From the NCBI RefSeq assembly GCF_031127875.1, contig NZ_JARXIA010000018.1, positions 62,001 through 126,000 on the forward strand: 64,000 nt of DNA, in the 5' to 3' direction. This DNA comes from Pelagicoccus sp. SDUM812005 (GTDB lineage: Bacteria; Verrucomicrobiota; Verrucomicrobiia; Opitutales; Opitutaceae). Shown one piece after another: positions 1 to 8,657 of the stretch. The stretch's first letter is position 1. Each line of letters starts with the position of its first letter. The position numbers were made by a program, and so were the translations under genes. The notes under the pieces were generated by a model. That model searched no databases and was not told the origin of the DNA. It saw nothing but the letters and a program-made list of their open reading frames with translations.

Positions 1-183
1 CTCGCTTTGGGAGCCGTTGAAGTCCTCGACGACGGCGTCGATGCCGGCGCGTTCGGTGCCGGCCCAGCTGGTCCAGAGGGTGACGATGGTGCGGCCGTCT
101 TCGGTGCGGGTACGGTCTCTGGGGGAACAGGAAGCGAGGAGAAGGGCGAGCGCTGCTAAGGGTAGGGAGGCTAATCTGAGCAC
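1..183 (-). CDS. Extracellular solute-binding lipoprotein of a sugar-type ABC transporter (5' part only)
   Basis: The reading frame runs off the left edge, so only the first 61 codons are visible. It begins at a GTG (181-183), since no in-frame ATG is near. A short hydrophobic signal ends in the lipobox LLLASC, so the mature protein should be lipid-anchored at a cysteine and act in the periplasm. The following residues TIVTLWTSWAG and the DAVVEDFN pattern match the start of family 1 solute-binding proteins, which capture sugars or glycerol phosphate for ABC importers. The ligand cannot be told from this fragment. It lies 62 bp downstream of the EF-hand membrane protein on the same strand, but that gap contains an intergenic repeat, so co-transcription is uncertain. 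Confidence 0.75.
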   Translation of the reverse strand, partial: MLRLASLPLAALALLLASCSPRDRTRTEDGRTIVTLWTSWAGTERAGIDAVVEDFNGSQSE

Positions 184-190
184 GCTGCTA

Positions 191-232
191 TTTGTCCACA
201 GATCGCGGGGATTGGCACGGATTTTTTTTGGC
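191..232. repeat. Intergenic repeat of the CCACAGAT...CACGGATTTT type
   Basis: The gap contains CCACAGAT followed by GGGGATTGGCACGGATTTT. Similar words occur in the gaps at 4405-4436 and, more diverged, at 35060-35089. It is non-coding on both strands. I read these as members of one dispersed family, from resemblance only. Confidence 0.4.
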
Positions 233-245
233 AAAGAGCGCTGTC

Positions 246-2435
246 CTAACGAGTGGGATCGGCCATCGTTTCCTCGACGACGGTCTTTTCCTTCCAGGCG
301 GGGGTCCACTTTCCGCTCTGGTAGAGGTAGGCAGCCAGGAAAGTGGCGGCCAGGGCGGCGGTGATGATTACGAACAGGAAAAGGCCGCCCTTGTGTCCGT
401 TTTGGCTAGACAGCTTGGTCGAGCGTTTGGAGTTCTTGGGAAGTTTTCGGATCGTGGTAAGGGTGCGGGCAAGGTGGGTATTGATGCTGATCTGCCCGTT
501 TACGGCCCAGCCGTTGGCGTCGAGGATCGGTCCGAGGGTTCGCTGTCGCAGACGGATCCATGCTAGGAACATGGAGGGCAGCGATATCATGAGAACCACC
601 GCGAGCAGGGCTAGGGGGAGCCAAGGGCCAAGCGAGATTGCTCGTATTAACAGCATGGATACGAATGTGCCGATACTGCCGACGGCGACGCCGATGGCTG
701 CGACGGTACCGACGTTGATTTGCGCGCTTTTCTTCTCCGGGGCCTTCTTGTCGGCTTGGGCGACGGCGCTCGAGGTGGTGGCGAGGCGTTCGGTAACAGC
801 GTTTTCGGCTGCTTCGGCTCGCTTCGATATTTGCGTATCCAAAAACTTGGCGAACTTTTTATAGGGAGACCAGAATGCTTGCCGGATGCTGATCGGGTTT
901 TCGACGATTTTGACAACGCGTGCGTGCCAGTCCTTGCCGTCTCTGTCGTAGAAGACTCCGTTGCGGCCGACCATGAGGTGGTCTGAGCCGCCGTTGCTGA
1001 GGACGGCGGCGATATGGATAGGGGTCTCGCCCGCGCGGGCGCACTCGCAGTAGATGAGGTAGCAGCGGCTGAGGGAGGCTAGGGTGGAGTGCGCGATGGG
1101 ATTGGCGACTCGCACGCAGAGGTTGCAGCCGCGACTGTCGATGTAGAGGGTTCCTGCCTGGAAGATAGCGGATCGCTCGAAGGAGAAAAAGTCTGCGAAG
1201 TTGACGAAGTTTCGGGCGATCTGGTGGAGGTCTCGCTGGTAACGGACGAGGCGGTCCAGGTCGTCCACGGCGGCAACTTCGTCGGCGAGTTCTCGGTCCT
1301 GGGCGATGAGGGCTTCGAGGCGCGGTCGGTAGTCTTGCTCGAGCAGCTCCTGGATTCGGGTGGCGGGGAGCTGGCGGACGCTGAAGTCGTGAAGTTCTTT
1401 GTGGCGGGCTTCCACGGTGGAGAATCGCTCGGAAATCTCTCGCCAACGTTGAAAGCTGAGTCGGGAGCGGTCGGCGTAGTCTAGTTTCTCTAGCACCACG
1501 GCTCTGAATCCAGCTAGGTCTTGGCTCCAGGCTGGGTTGATGGGACCGTCTAGGTCGAGCTGGAGATCGGCGGTGGGTGGGGCGAGCGGAAGGGCTCGCA
1601 GGGATTCGGGGAGGGAGGATAGGTCATCTTCGCCGATGGCTGCGAATTCGTCGGTATTGTGGTTGAGCGGCTCGGCGGCGCGCGGGTCGTAGGCGACCAG
1701 TTGGCAACGCGAGAAGTAGTCGTCTATCTTGTCCTTTATCTTTCGATAGGCTTCGAATCCGACGGGAGTTTCTTCGGGGGAGTCGGTTTGCGACCACTGG
1801 GAGTAGCGTTCCAGTTCGTCGTAGAAGGTGGCGAGCGTGGCGTTATCGACGCCCATTTCACCGCCGCGGTCTCGCTTCCCGCCGGTGCAGGCGACGATGT
1901 CGGCGATCGCTTGTGAGAGTTTCGGATCTGGAGCGGAGCTTGCGGGTACGATTCCGTCGCCGTTGAAAGCGGCTTTGCTGAAGATCTCGGTGCGTTGGCT
2001 GGTTTCGGCGACGCTGATGGTGGTCGAGTCGGCCTTGCCGAGGTTTTGCAAGATGGCCTTGGCGGCGTTGAGGATCGATTTTCCTTGGGCGGTATCGGTG
2101 GCGATCTTGTCGAGAGCGAGGTTTTGGTTTCCGTCGACGAGGGCGTCCAGGTCGGTGAGCCGTTTGCTTGCCCAGTCGATGGCGGCGAGCAGTTCCGGGA
2201 TGCGCACGGTGCCGTCTCGGTCGGTGTCGATGAGGGCGAGGGTGGCTTCGTCGAATTCGAGTCCTTTGACGGGGCAGCTGAGGGCGACCCACAGCTTTTG
2301 GTCGAGCTGCGAGAGGTTCTTGAGGTCTTCTCCGGATTGCAGAACGACTTGGTCGACATTGCCGGCGCGGAAAAAGGTCCAGCTCGGTTGGCGTTTGGTG
2401 GGGAGTGGTTGGGCTGGTCGGGGCGAGGCGGGCAT
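246..2435 (-). CDS. Large EF-hand-containing membrane protein of unknown function
   Basis: 729 residues, starting at the ATG at 2433-2435. The frame stays open further upstream, but that part lies under the divergent ABC transporter gene and is rejected. Near residues 60-75 is a canonical EF-hand calcium loop, DTDRDGTVRIPE, and a weaker NGDGIV element follows around residue 145. The middle is hydrophilic. The C-terminal 157 residues carry three likely membrane segments (about 573-600, 604-628 and 684-706). A charged cytoplasmic-type tail ends the protein. No enzymatic motif was recognised. Calcium binding is inferred from the loop alone. The family appears unnamed to me; the reading frame itself is convincing because of its length and codon pattern. 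Confidence 0.75.
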   Translation of the reverse strand: MPASPRPAQPLPTKRQPSWTFFRAGNVDQVVLQSGEDLKNLSQLDQKLWVALSCPVKGLEFDEATLALIDTDRDGTVRIPELLAAIDWASKRLTDLDALVDGNQNLALDKIATDTAQGKSILNAAKAILQNLGKADSTTISVAETSQRTEIFSKAAFNGDGIVPASSAPDPKLSQAIADIVACTGGKRDRGGEMGVDNATLATFYDELERYSQWSQTDSPEETPVGFEAYRKIKDKIDDYFSRCQLVAYDPRAAEPLNHNTDEFAAIGEDDLSSLPESLRALPLAPPTADLQLDLDGPINPAWSQDLAGFRAVVLEKLDYADRSRLSFQRWREISERFSTVEARHKELHDFSVRQLPATRIQELLEQDYRPRLEALIAQDRELADEVAAVDDLDRLVRYQRDLHQIARNFVNFADFFSFERSAIFQAGTLYIDSRGCNLCVRVANPIAHSTLASLSRCYLIYCECARAGETPIHIAAVLSNGGSDHLMVGRNGVFYDRDGKDWHARVVKIVENPISIRQAFWSPYKKFAKFLDTQISKRAEAAENAVTERLATTSSAVAQADKKAPEKKSAQINVGTVAAIGVAVGSIGTFVSMLLIRAISLGPWLPLALLAVVLMISLPSMFLAWIRLRQRTLGPILDANGWAVNGQISINTHLARTLTTIRKLPKNSKRSTKLSSQNGHKGGLFLFVIITAALAATFLAAYLYQSGKWTPAWKEKTVVEETMADPTR

Positions 2436-2603
2436 GCTTGAAAGGTGTCTACGGTTCGGGTGGCGGAATGCAGCAATCCGGAGGGATATTTGCCGCAAGG
2501 TAACGTCTTCGCGGATACATGCAAATTGTGCGCCGACAGTTTCGAGAACTAGATTGGGGGTGCTTCGCGCTTGCAGCGGGCGAGTGGAATTCGGTAGCTG
2601 GTA

Positions 2604-3566
2604 GTGATGGCAATGGCAAATGTGGCGGCAGCGATTCGGTTCGAAGGGGTATCGAAGCGCTATGGGGGGCTTGCGGCGTTGGACGCGGTGGACTTGGAAG
2701 TGGAGCCGGGGGAGATCTTCGCTCTCTTGGGACCGAATGGGGCGGGCAAGACGACGGCGATCGGCTGTGCCTCCGGCTTGATCCAGGATTTCGAGGGAAG
2801 AATCGAGGTGGGGGGCTACGATGTGCGGAAGGACTATCGGGTGACGCGGCGGCTGGTGGGGCTGGTGCCGCAGGAACTGAATTTCGACGGCTTCTTTTGC
2901 GCTCGGGACGCGCTCTTTTTTCAGTCGGGGTATTTCGGAGTGAGGCCGGATCGAGCCAAGATCGAGGCCATGCTGCGGAAATTTGCCCTGTATGAGAAAG
3001 CGGATACGAATACGCGTCGTTTGTCCGGAGGCATGAAGCGTCGCCTGATGGTGTGCAAGGCGCTGATGCACGATCCGGCGGTGCTGTTCTTGGACGAGCC
3101 GACGGCGGGGGTCGACGTGGAGCTGCGGGAGGACTTGTGGAAGGTGGTTCGCGGCTTGCGCGACGAGGGGGTGACGATCGTATTGACGACCCATTATCTG
3201 GAGGAGGCGGAGCAGTTGGCGGATCGGATCGGCGTCATCGATGGCGGGAAAATTTTGCGAGTGCAGCCGCGGGAGGAGCTGATGCAGGAGCTGGGGAAGC
3301 GTTGGGTGGAGCTGAGCTTTTCGGTTGAGGTGGAGGCGAGCGTTTTTGCATCTTTGCAGGCGGACCGAGTGGAGCAAGTGAGCGGGCGCGTATTGAGAAT
3401 TGAATACGATCCGGGTGGCGGGATGTCGGAGGAGGAGCATGCGATCGGTGCCATCTTGGATTTTGCTCGATCGCGAGGGCTGGTGGTCGTGGATATCCGA
3501 GCGGGGCGGAGTTCTTTGGAGGACATCTTCAAGGGTTTGCTGGCGCGGAAGGGAGGCGCGGCGTGA
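2604..3566 (+). CDS. ABC-2 type exporter, ATP-binding subunit
   Basis: 320 residues with a complete ATPase core: Walker A GPNGAGKT (about residues 43-50), signature LSGGMKR and Walker B VLFLDEPTAGVD, plus the switch histidine in TTHYLEEAE. This is the DrrA/CcmA-like class that powers ABC-2 exporters of drugs, polysaccharides or lipids. The frame opens at GTG 2604, but ATG 2607 or ATG 2613 could equally be the start. The stop codon overlaps the GTG of the permease gene, so the two are translationally coupled. The substrate is unknown. The gene diverges from the EF-hand protein with about 168 bp between starts. Confidence 0.92.
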   Translation: MMAMANVAAAIRFEGVSKRYGGLAALDAVDLEVEPGEIFALLGPNGAGKTTAIGCASGLIQDFEGRIEVGGYDVRKDYRVTRRLVGLVPQELNFDGFFCARDALFFQSGYFGVRPDRAKIEAMLRKFALYEKADTNTRRLSGGMKRRLMVCKALMHDPAVLFLDEPTAGVDVELREDLWKVVRGLRDEGVTIVLTTHYLEEAEQLADRIGVIDGGKILRVQPREELMQELGKRWVELSFSVEVEASVFASLQADRVEQVSGRVLRIEYDPGGGMSEEEHAIGAILDFARSRGLVVVDIRAGRSSLEDIFKGLLARKGGAA

Positions 3567-4390
3567 GCGCTCGATCGGATTTGGCGTTGGAGCGGTTGCG
3601 GCGCACGGCGGAAGCGGCGAAGCGGTCTTCGGGCTGGTATGCGGCGTGGATCCTGTTTCGCCGAGAGATCAAGCGGTTCATGATCATCCTCGGGCAGAGC
3701 GTGGTGAGTCCGGTGATCACGACCTTGCTCTATTTTTTGGTTTTCGGATTTTCGTTGGGAAGCCGCTTGGACGAGATGGGCGGCATTTCGTATATGGATT
3801 TCCTGACGCCGGGATTGATGATGATGTCGCTGATCAACAATTCGTTTATCAATTCTTCGTTTTCGTTCTTTTTGACCAAGGTGCATGGTTCGGTTGTGGA
3901 TGTCTTGGCGTCGCCGCTTTCGAATCTGCAGATCATGGCGGCCTACACAGCGGCCTCGCTGGTGCGGGGGATGCTGACCTCGGTGATCATTTGGGGAATC
4001 GCGGCGGGGTTCGGGGCGAACACCTTGCACGATCCTTTGCTGACGGTTTGCTTCATGGTGCTGGTGTCCTGCGCCTTTAGCTTGTTTGGGCTGGCGACGG
4101 CGGTGGTATCGAAGGAGTTCGAGCACGTGAACTTGGTGCCGAATTTCGTGGTGGTGCCGTTCACGTTTTTGGGCGGGGTGTTTTATTCGATCTCCTTGTT
4201 GCCGGGCGCGTGGCAGACGGTGGCGTTGTTCAACCCGTTTTTGTACATGGTAAACGGTATCCGTTTGGGCATGACAGGCGTGGGCGATGTTTCGATCGGT
4301 AGTTGCTTTTTAGTGAGCGGGGTGTTTCTGGCAGTATCGTTTGCGGCGGCGTGGTACTTGTTGCGGTCGGGGAAGAACTTACGAAGTTGA
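3563..4390 (+). CDS. ABC-2 type exporter, permease subunit
   Basis: 275 residues, starting at GTG 3563, which overlaps the TGA of the ATPase gene (GTGA). Six hydrophobic segments are visible after a basic N-terminus. The region around SKEFEHVNLVPNFVVVPFTFLGGVFY fits the ABC2_membrane signature near the fifth helix. With the upstream ATPase it should form a homodimeric-type exporter in the inner membrane. Nothing nearby names the cargo; the next gene, rsmE, is unrelated. Confidence 0.9.
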   Translation: MSARSDLALERLRRTAEAAKRSSGWYAAWILFRREIKRFMIILGQSVVSPVITTLLYFLVFGFSLGSRLDEMGGISYMDFLTPGLMMMSLINNSFINSSFSFFLTKVHGSVVDVLASPLSNLQIMAAYTAASLVRGMLTSVIIWGIAAGFGANTLHDPLLTVCFMVLVSCAFSLFGLATAVVSKEFEHVNLVPNFVVVPFTFLGGVFYSISLLPGAWQTVALFNPFLYMVNGIRLGMTGVGDVSIGSCFLVSGVFLAVSFAAAWYLLRSGKNLRS

Positions 4391-4404
4391 GGGAGGGGGA
4401 TGTG

Positions 4405-4436
4405 TTTTTAACCACAGATTTCTCGGATTTGTTTTT
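4405..4436. repeat. Intergenic repeat, ACCACAGATT...GGATTT type
   Basis: TTTTTAACCACAGATTTC followed by TCGGATTTG sits in the gap before rsmE. It matches the words at 191-232 and partly those at 35060-35089. Confidence 0.4.
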
Positions 4437-4460
4437 GATGGATCTTCTGAAGAGGGGGGA

Positions 4461-5192
4461 ATGGAATTTTATTTGATGAATATTGTTTTGTTTGAAGAGG
4501 AGGAGTTGGAGCGAGAATTGCCTTTGGGCGATGAGCGGGCGGTGCATGTCTTGAAGGTTTTGCGGCGGCAGGTTGGCGACGATTTTGATGTGGGCTTGAT
4601 TGATGGGCCTAGGGGTAGGGCGACCGTTAAGGAGATTTTGGATACGGGTTTGCTATTGGGTTTTGAATGGGGGGAGGAGGAGCCGGAGTTGTTGCCGATC
4701 GATTTGGTGGTGGGGTTGAGCCGTCCGCAGACGATGCGGAAGGTTTTGAATGAGGCGACGACTCTTGGGGTGAGGAGTATCCGATTTGTGGTGACGGATA
4801 GAGGGGAGCCGTCCTATGCGGAGTCGAAGCTTTGGTCGACGGGGGAGTGGCGTCGCCATGTGCTGGCAGGGGTGGCTCAGGCTTTTACGACGCGGGTGCC
4901 GCAGGTGAGCTGGGGGATGAGCCTGAAGGAAGCGGCTGCCGAGCTGGCGGGACGGGAGTGTCGCCTGGCTTTGGATAACTACGAGGGGACGGTGCGGCTG
5001 GCCGAGGCTTGCAGGGGAAGTGGCGATCTTGTCTTGGCGATCGGGAGCGAGCGAGGTTGGACCGCTGCGGAGCGAGATTTCCTGCGGAGCGAGGGGTGGA
5101 CGCTAGCGGGAATGGGGGATCGGGTTTTGCGAACCGAAACGGCTGTCGTTGCGGCGGTGGCGGTGGCTCGGGAGCTGATGGGGAGGGCTTAG
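4461..5192 (+). CDS. rsmE: 16S rRNA (uracil-1498-N3)-methyltransferase
   Basis: 243 residues from ATG 4461, which has a purine-rich AGAGG just upstream; ATG 4476 is an alternative. The family methylates U1498 of 16S rRNA using S-adenosylmethionine through a knotted SPOUT fold. Supporting motifs are the early VHVLKVLRR, the central PQTMRKVLNEATTLGV, and the C-terminal SAM-knot AIGSERGWTAAERDF followed by VLRTETA. Length is typical (about 240). The stop codon overlaps by a few bases the stop of the convergent small protein gene at 5189. Confidence 0.93.
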   Translation: MEFYLMNIVLFEEEELERELPLGDERAVHVLKVLRRQVGDDFDVGLIDGPRGRATVKEILDTGLLLGFEWGEEEPELLPIDLVVGLSRPQTMRKVLNEATTLGVRSIRFVVTDRGEPSYAESKLWSTGEWRRHVLAGVAQAFTTRVPQVSWGMSLKEAAAELAGRECRLALDNYEGTVRLAEACRGSGDLVLAIGSERGWTAAERDFLRSEGWTLAGMGDRVLRTETAVVAAVAVARELMGRA

Positions 5193-5566
5193 GGCGCGGC
5201 TTGTTCTTCAGGCGGTTCCGGAGCTTTGAGGTCCGACTTTTTGTCGAATGCGTTAAATGTTATTTTTGTATCGGGATCTAGGATACGGATCTTGAAGTCG
5301 ATGCCAGGCTTTGGGGCGAGGGTGAGTATTTTGAAGTCTACGCCGGTCTTGGGAGGGACGATGCGGATCTTGTAGTCGATCCCGCTGGCATTGGCTTCTG
5401 TTGCGGCGGGGGCGATGAGGAAGGGCTCTGGCGAAGCAGGATTGAAGGCGTCGGCTTCTGGAGAGAGTGGAAAGCTCAAGTCTGGCGAGACCGGCTCGTC
5501 TTGGGCTTTGGCGAAGGGGGCGAGGGAGAGCAGGCTCGCGAGGGGTAGGAAGGAGCGGGAGTTCAT
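5189..5566 (-). CDS. Small secreted protein with short imperfect tandem repeats
   Basis: 125 residues from ATG 5564-5566. A signal peptide (SFLPLASLLSLAPFAKA) is followed by an acidic, proline-rich region. Three consecutive copies of a unit of about 15 residues follow: GIDYKIRIVPPKT, GVDFKILTLAPKP and GIDFKIRILDPDT. A fourth degenerate copy starts KITFNAFD. The alternating hydrophobic pattern suggests short beta strands, possibly a stacked or fibrous structure. I do not recognise the family. It lies 62 bp downstream of the EF-G paralogue on the same strand and converges with rsmE. Confidence 0.65.
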   Translation of the reverse strand: MNSRSFLPLASLLSLAPFAKAQDEPVSPDLSFPLSPEADAFNPASPEPFLIAPAATEANASGIDYKIRIVPPKTGVDFKILTLAPKPGIDFKIRILDPDTKITFNAFDKKSDLKAPEPPEEQAAP

Positions 5567-5628
5567 CTTTTGGGCGACCGGATTGGATGGCGATTGTTCC
5601 TTGTTGGGGGCGCTACCGGATGTTGCGG

Positions 5629-7704
5629 TTAGTGGGTGGCGGCGAGCTCGGGTTGCTTGAGGACGCGGGTTTCGAGGTTGGAGGGTAGGGGGTCGTAGCG
5701 GGCGAAGGTTTCGCTGTGCAGGCCGACGCCGCCGGTGAGGGAGCGGAGGGTGGTGGCGTAGCGGTACATTTCCATTTGGGGAACTTCGGCTTTGATGGTG
5801 CGGTACTTGGTTTCGCCTTCGATGCCGTGGATGTGGCCGCGGCGGGCGGAGAGGTCGCTCATGACGTCGCCGAGGTATTGCTCGGGAACCTTGACTTCGA
5901 TGGAGAGGATGGGCTCGAGGAGGATGGGGCGGGCGTTTTTGAAGGCTTCGGTGAAGGCTTCGCGGCCGGCGGTTTGGAAGGCGATGTCCTTGGAGTCGAC
6001 GGTGTGCATTTTGCCGTCGTAGAAGTCGATGGCGACGTCGGTGATGGGGTAGCCGGCGTGGATGCCGGCTTCGCAGGCGGCGTGCACGCCTTTTTCGACG
6101 GAGGGGACGAAGACGCGGTCGACGTTGTTGCCGGTGAGGGAGTGGGAGAACTGGATGCCGGCGCCGGGTTCGGTGGGGCGGATGCGCAGCCAGACTTCGG
6201 CGAATTGGCCGGCGCCGCCGGATTGTTTTTTGTGGCGGTATTTGGCTTCGGCGGGGGATTGGATGGTTTCGCGGAAGGGGACGCGGGGCTCGACGATGTC
6301 GACCTCGACGTTGAAGCGGCGGGCGAGGCGGGATTTGATGACTTCGAGGTGGAGTTCGCCTTGGCCGGATACGACGAGTTCGTGAGTTTCGGCGTTGTAT
6401 CCAAAAAGGAAGGTTGGGTCTTCTTCGTGCAGGGTGGCGAGTCCGGCGGCGAGCTTGTCTTCGTCGCCTTTGTGCAGGGCGACGAGGGCGCCGTGGATGT
6501 TGGGGTGTGGATATTGGACGGCGGGGAGTCGGACTTTGCGCTCGAGGGAGGTGAGGGTGTTGCCGGTATGGGTATCTTTGAGCTTGGCCATGACGCCGAT
6601 GTCGCCGGGGCCGATTTCTGGGATGGCTTGGCGTTGGTGGCCTTGCAGGGTGAAGATTTGGCCGATCTTTTCGGTGGTGCCGTGGAAGGGGTTGAGGAGC
6701 TCCATGTTGGGGTGGATGGAGCCGGAGTACATGCGGCAGAAGGAGAGCTCGCCGACGTGGGGTTCGGAGATGGTTTTCCAGATGTAGCAGGCGGGGTTGG
6801 AGTCGGAGAGGGCGATGTCTCCGCGGTGGCCTTCTTCGTCGATGGCGGGCACGATTTTTCGGTCGAGGGGGGAGGAGCCGTATTTGGAGATGAGGTCCAT
6901 GAGGCGGGCGACGCCGACGTTTGTGGTGGCGGAGGTGGCGAAGACGGGGATGAAGGTTTCGGCTTGGATGGCTTTGTGCACGCCGGAGCGGAGCTGCTCT
7001 TCGGTGAGGTCGCCTTGGTCGAAGAATTCTTCCATGAGGGTGTCGTCGGCTTCGGCGACGAGTTCGACGAGTTCGGCGTGGAGCTTGCGGACGCGCTCTT
7101 TCCAGGGGCCTTGGGCGGGGGTCTCGGTATATTTTCCGGAGGCGTCGCCGGCGTAGTCGACTTCTTCGGAGCGCAGCACGTCGAGGATGCGGCGGCAGCC
7201 GGGGCCGGGATCGATGGGCAGGGTCATGGGGAAGACTTTGCGGCCGTAGTGGGCGCGCAGCTCGGCGAGGGTGGCGTCGAAGTCGACGTTGTCCTTGTCG
7301 ATGCCGTTGACGACGATGAGCTTGGGCAGCTGGAATTGGTTGGCGTAGTCCCAAACTTGGTCGGTGCCGATTTCGGGACCGGAGAGGGCGTTGACCACGA
7401 CCATGGCGAAATCGCCGACGCGGAGGGCTCCGAGGCCTTCGGAGATGAAGTCGAGGTAGCCGGGGGTGTCGATGATGTTGTACTTGGTGCCTTGCCAGTC
7501 GCAGTGGAGGAGGGAGGCGTGCACGGAGATCTGGCGTTCCTTTTCGGTGGCGTGGTAGTCGCTGACGGTGTTGCCGGCCTCGACGGTGCCCATGCGGTCG
7601 ATGGCTCCGGCGCAGGCGAGCATGGCTTCGGCGAGCGAGGTTTTGCCGGCGGACTGGTGGCCGACGAGGGCGAAGTTGCGGATGCGTTCTGGAGGATAGC
7701 TCAT
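5629..7704 (-). CDS. Elongation factor G-like GTPase (EF-G paralogue)
   Basis: 691 residues starting at ATG 7702-7704 (MSYPPERIRN); the upstream extension lacks conservation with EF-G. All EF-G domains are present in order: GTPase, domain II, III, IV and V. Motifs differ from canonical translocase: the P-loop is GHQSAGKTS rather than AHIDAGKTT, G3 is DTPGYLDF, and G4 is NGIDKDN rather than NKMD. These variants fit the EF-G-like/EF-G2 subfamily, which often lacks clear translocation activity. A canonical fusA is presumably elsewhere. The gene heads a possible two-gene unit with the small secreted protein. Confidence 0.88.
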   Translation of the reverse strand: MSYPPERIRNFALVGHQSAGKTSLAEAMLACAGAIDRMGTVEAGNTVSDYHATEKERQISVHASLLHCDWQGTKYNIIDTPGYLDFISEGLGALRVGDFAMVVVNALSGPEIGTDQVWDYANQFQLPKLIVVNGIDKDNVDFDATLAELRAHYGRKVFPMTLPIDPGPGCRRILDVLRSEEVDYAGDASGKYTETPAQGPWKERVRKLHAELVELVAEADDTLMEEFFDQGDLTEEQLRSGVHKAIQAETFIPVFATSATTNVGVARLMDLISKYGSSPLDRKIVPAIDEEGHRGDIALSDSNPACYIWKTISEPHVGELSFCRMYSGSIHPNMELLNPFHGTTEKIGQIFTLQGHQRQAIPEIGPGDIGVMAKLKDTHTGNTLTSLERKVRLPAVQYPHPNIHGALVALHKGDEDKLAAGLATLHEEDPTFLFGYNAETHELVVSGQGELHLEVIKSRLARRFNVEVDIVEPRVPFRETIQSPAEAKYRHKKQSGGAGQFAEVWLRIRPTEPGAGIQFSHSLTGNNVDRVFVPSVEKGVHAACEAGIHAGYPITDVAIDFYDGKMHTVDSKDIAFQTAGREAFTEAFKNARPILLEPILSIEVKVPEQYLGDVMSDLSARRGHIHGIEGETKYRTIKAEVPQMEMYRYATTLRSLTGGVGLHSETFARYDPLPSNLETRVLKQPELAATH

Positions 7705-7954
7705 AGCGTCTTTTTTGGGTGAGGGGTTGGGCGAGCCGTTTTGGTTCGCTCGGCTTTCTTGGGGCAAAAGACGTATGTTGCTTGGGTGGCGAAGTCGCGT
7801 GCGTCTCCGCTGCAGGAAAAGTGGCGCGGCTTGGGGGGCGGGTCAAGAAGGGGAATGGGGAAGCTGGAAAGTCGCCCGCGGTGCGGTCGATCCGCCGGGG
7901 ATGCGAATGAAGATCCTCCTGTTGGGGACGCGGGCTGAAGCTCCGCGCTACGGC

Positions 7955-8512
7955 TTAGGCGCGGCGGAGGAGGTTGGCGGTGGGCTGGTCGGTGCCTTTG
8001 CCGAGGCGTTTCTTGAGGGTCCAGCCTGGGGCCATGGGCTCGAAGTGGCCGGGGGTTTCGAAGACGACGAGGCCGTCGGAGGCGAGGACTTGCTCGAAGA
8101 GGGGGAAGAGCTTGGGGGTGAGGAGCTCGAGCTGGTCGTAGGGCGGGTCGACGAAGATGAGGTCGAAGGGGGCGGCGTCGGCGGGGGGCTGAAACTTGGT
8201 GGCGTCGCTGGTGGCGATGTGCGTATCCAGTTTTTGGCGCATGCTTTTGGCGACGATCTCGGCGTTGGCTTGGATCATGGCGGAGGCGCGGCGGTTTAGC
8301 TCGACGAAGGTGCAGTGGGCGGCTCCGCGGCTTAGGGCTTCGAGTCCGTAGGAGCCGGTGCCGGCGAAGAGGTCGAGCACGCGGGCGTCTGGGACCCAGG
8401 CGGAGGCGGAGGAGAAGATGCTTTGGCGCAGCTTGTCCATGGCAGGGCGGTGCACGGCTTTTTGGTCGACGCGCAGGGTGACGCCGCGGGCTTTTCCTCC
8501 GGAGATTCGCAT
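7955..8512 (-). CDS. rsmD: 16S rRNA (guanine-966-N2)-methyltransferase
   Basis: 185 residues from ATG 8510-8512 (MRISGGKARG), the usual N-terminus of the family. It methylates G966 of 16S rRNA on assembling 30S subunits. The SAM-binding loop LDLFAGTGSYGLEALSRGA (about 46-64) and the catalytic DPPY at 122-125 are intact. Length matches the E. coli enzyme. The longer upstream frame is a repeat-rich intergenic stretch and was not used. Confidence 0.94.
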   Translation of the reverse strand: MRISGGKARGVTLRVDQKAVHRPAMDKLRQSIFSSASAWVPDARVLDLFAGTGSYGLEALSRGAAHCTFVELNRRASAMIQANAEIVAKSMRQKLDTHIATSDATKFQPPADAAPFDLIFVDPPYDQLELLTPKLFPLFEQVLASDGLVVFETPGHFEPMAPGWTLKKRLGKGTDQPTANLLRRA

Positions 8513-8520
8513 GGGTGGGA

Positions 8521-8557
8521 GAGTGGAAAGCGAATGGCGAAAAGTGAAGGGGGAAAG
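8521..8557. repeat. Intergenic AGTGAA-rich repeat
   Basis: A degenerate iteration of GTGGAAAG, GCGAAAAGTGAAG and GGGGAAAG lies between the TonB receptor terminator and rsmD. Similar stretches occur at 20820-20853 and 42560-42597, always between genes. Confidence 0.4.
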
Positions 8558-8581
8558 CTGGGGGCTTGGGTGGAAAACGGA

Positions 8582-8611
8582 AAACGCCTCGGCTGGGGGG
8601 CCGAGGCGTTT
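8582..8611 (-). terminator. Intrinsic terminator of the TonB-dependent receptor gene
   Basis: Perfect 12-bp inverted repeat (AAACGCCTCGGC / GCCGAGGCGTTT) with a 6-nt loop. Read on the minus strand it is followed by T-rich sequence (TTTTCCGTTTTCC). It sits about 47 bp beyond the receptor stop codon. Confidence 0.85.
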
Positions 8612-8657
8612 GCTTTGCATCCAGTCCGGATATTTCCGGCCTACTACTGGAAAGCGG

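Noticed and set aside
2436-3440. Upstream extension of the 729-residue EF-hand gene
   Set aside because: It overlaps the ATPase coding region on the other strand and lacks a plausible protein pattern; ATG 2433-2435 is the better start.
5716-7722. Long plus-strand open frame (668 residues) across the EF-G gene
   Set aside because: It is an antisense shadow rich in Gly, Val, Asp and Glu, opposite a complete EF-G coding frame; such frames are common in GC-rich DNA.
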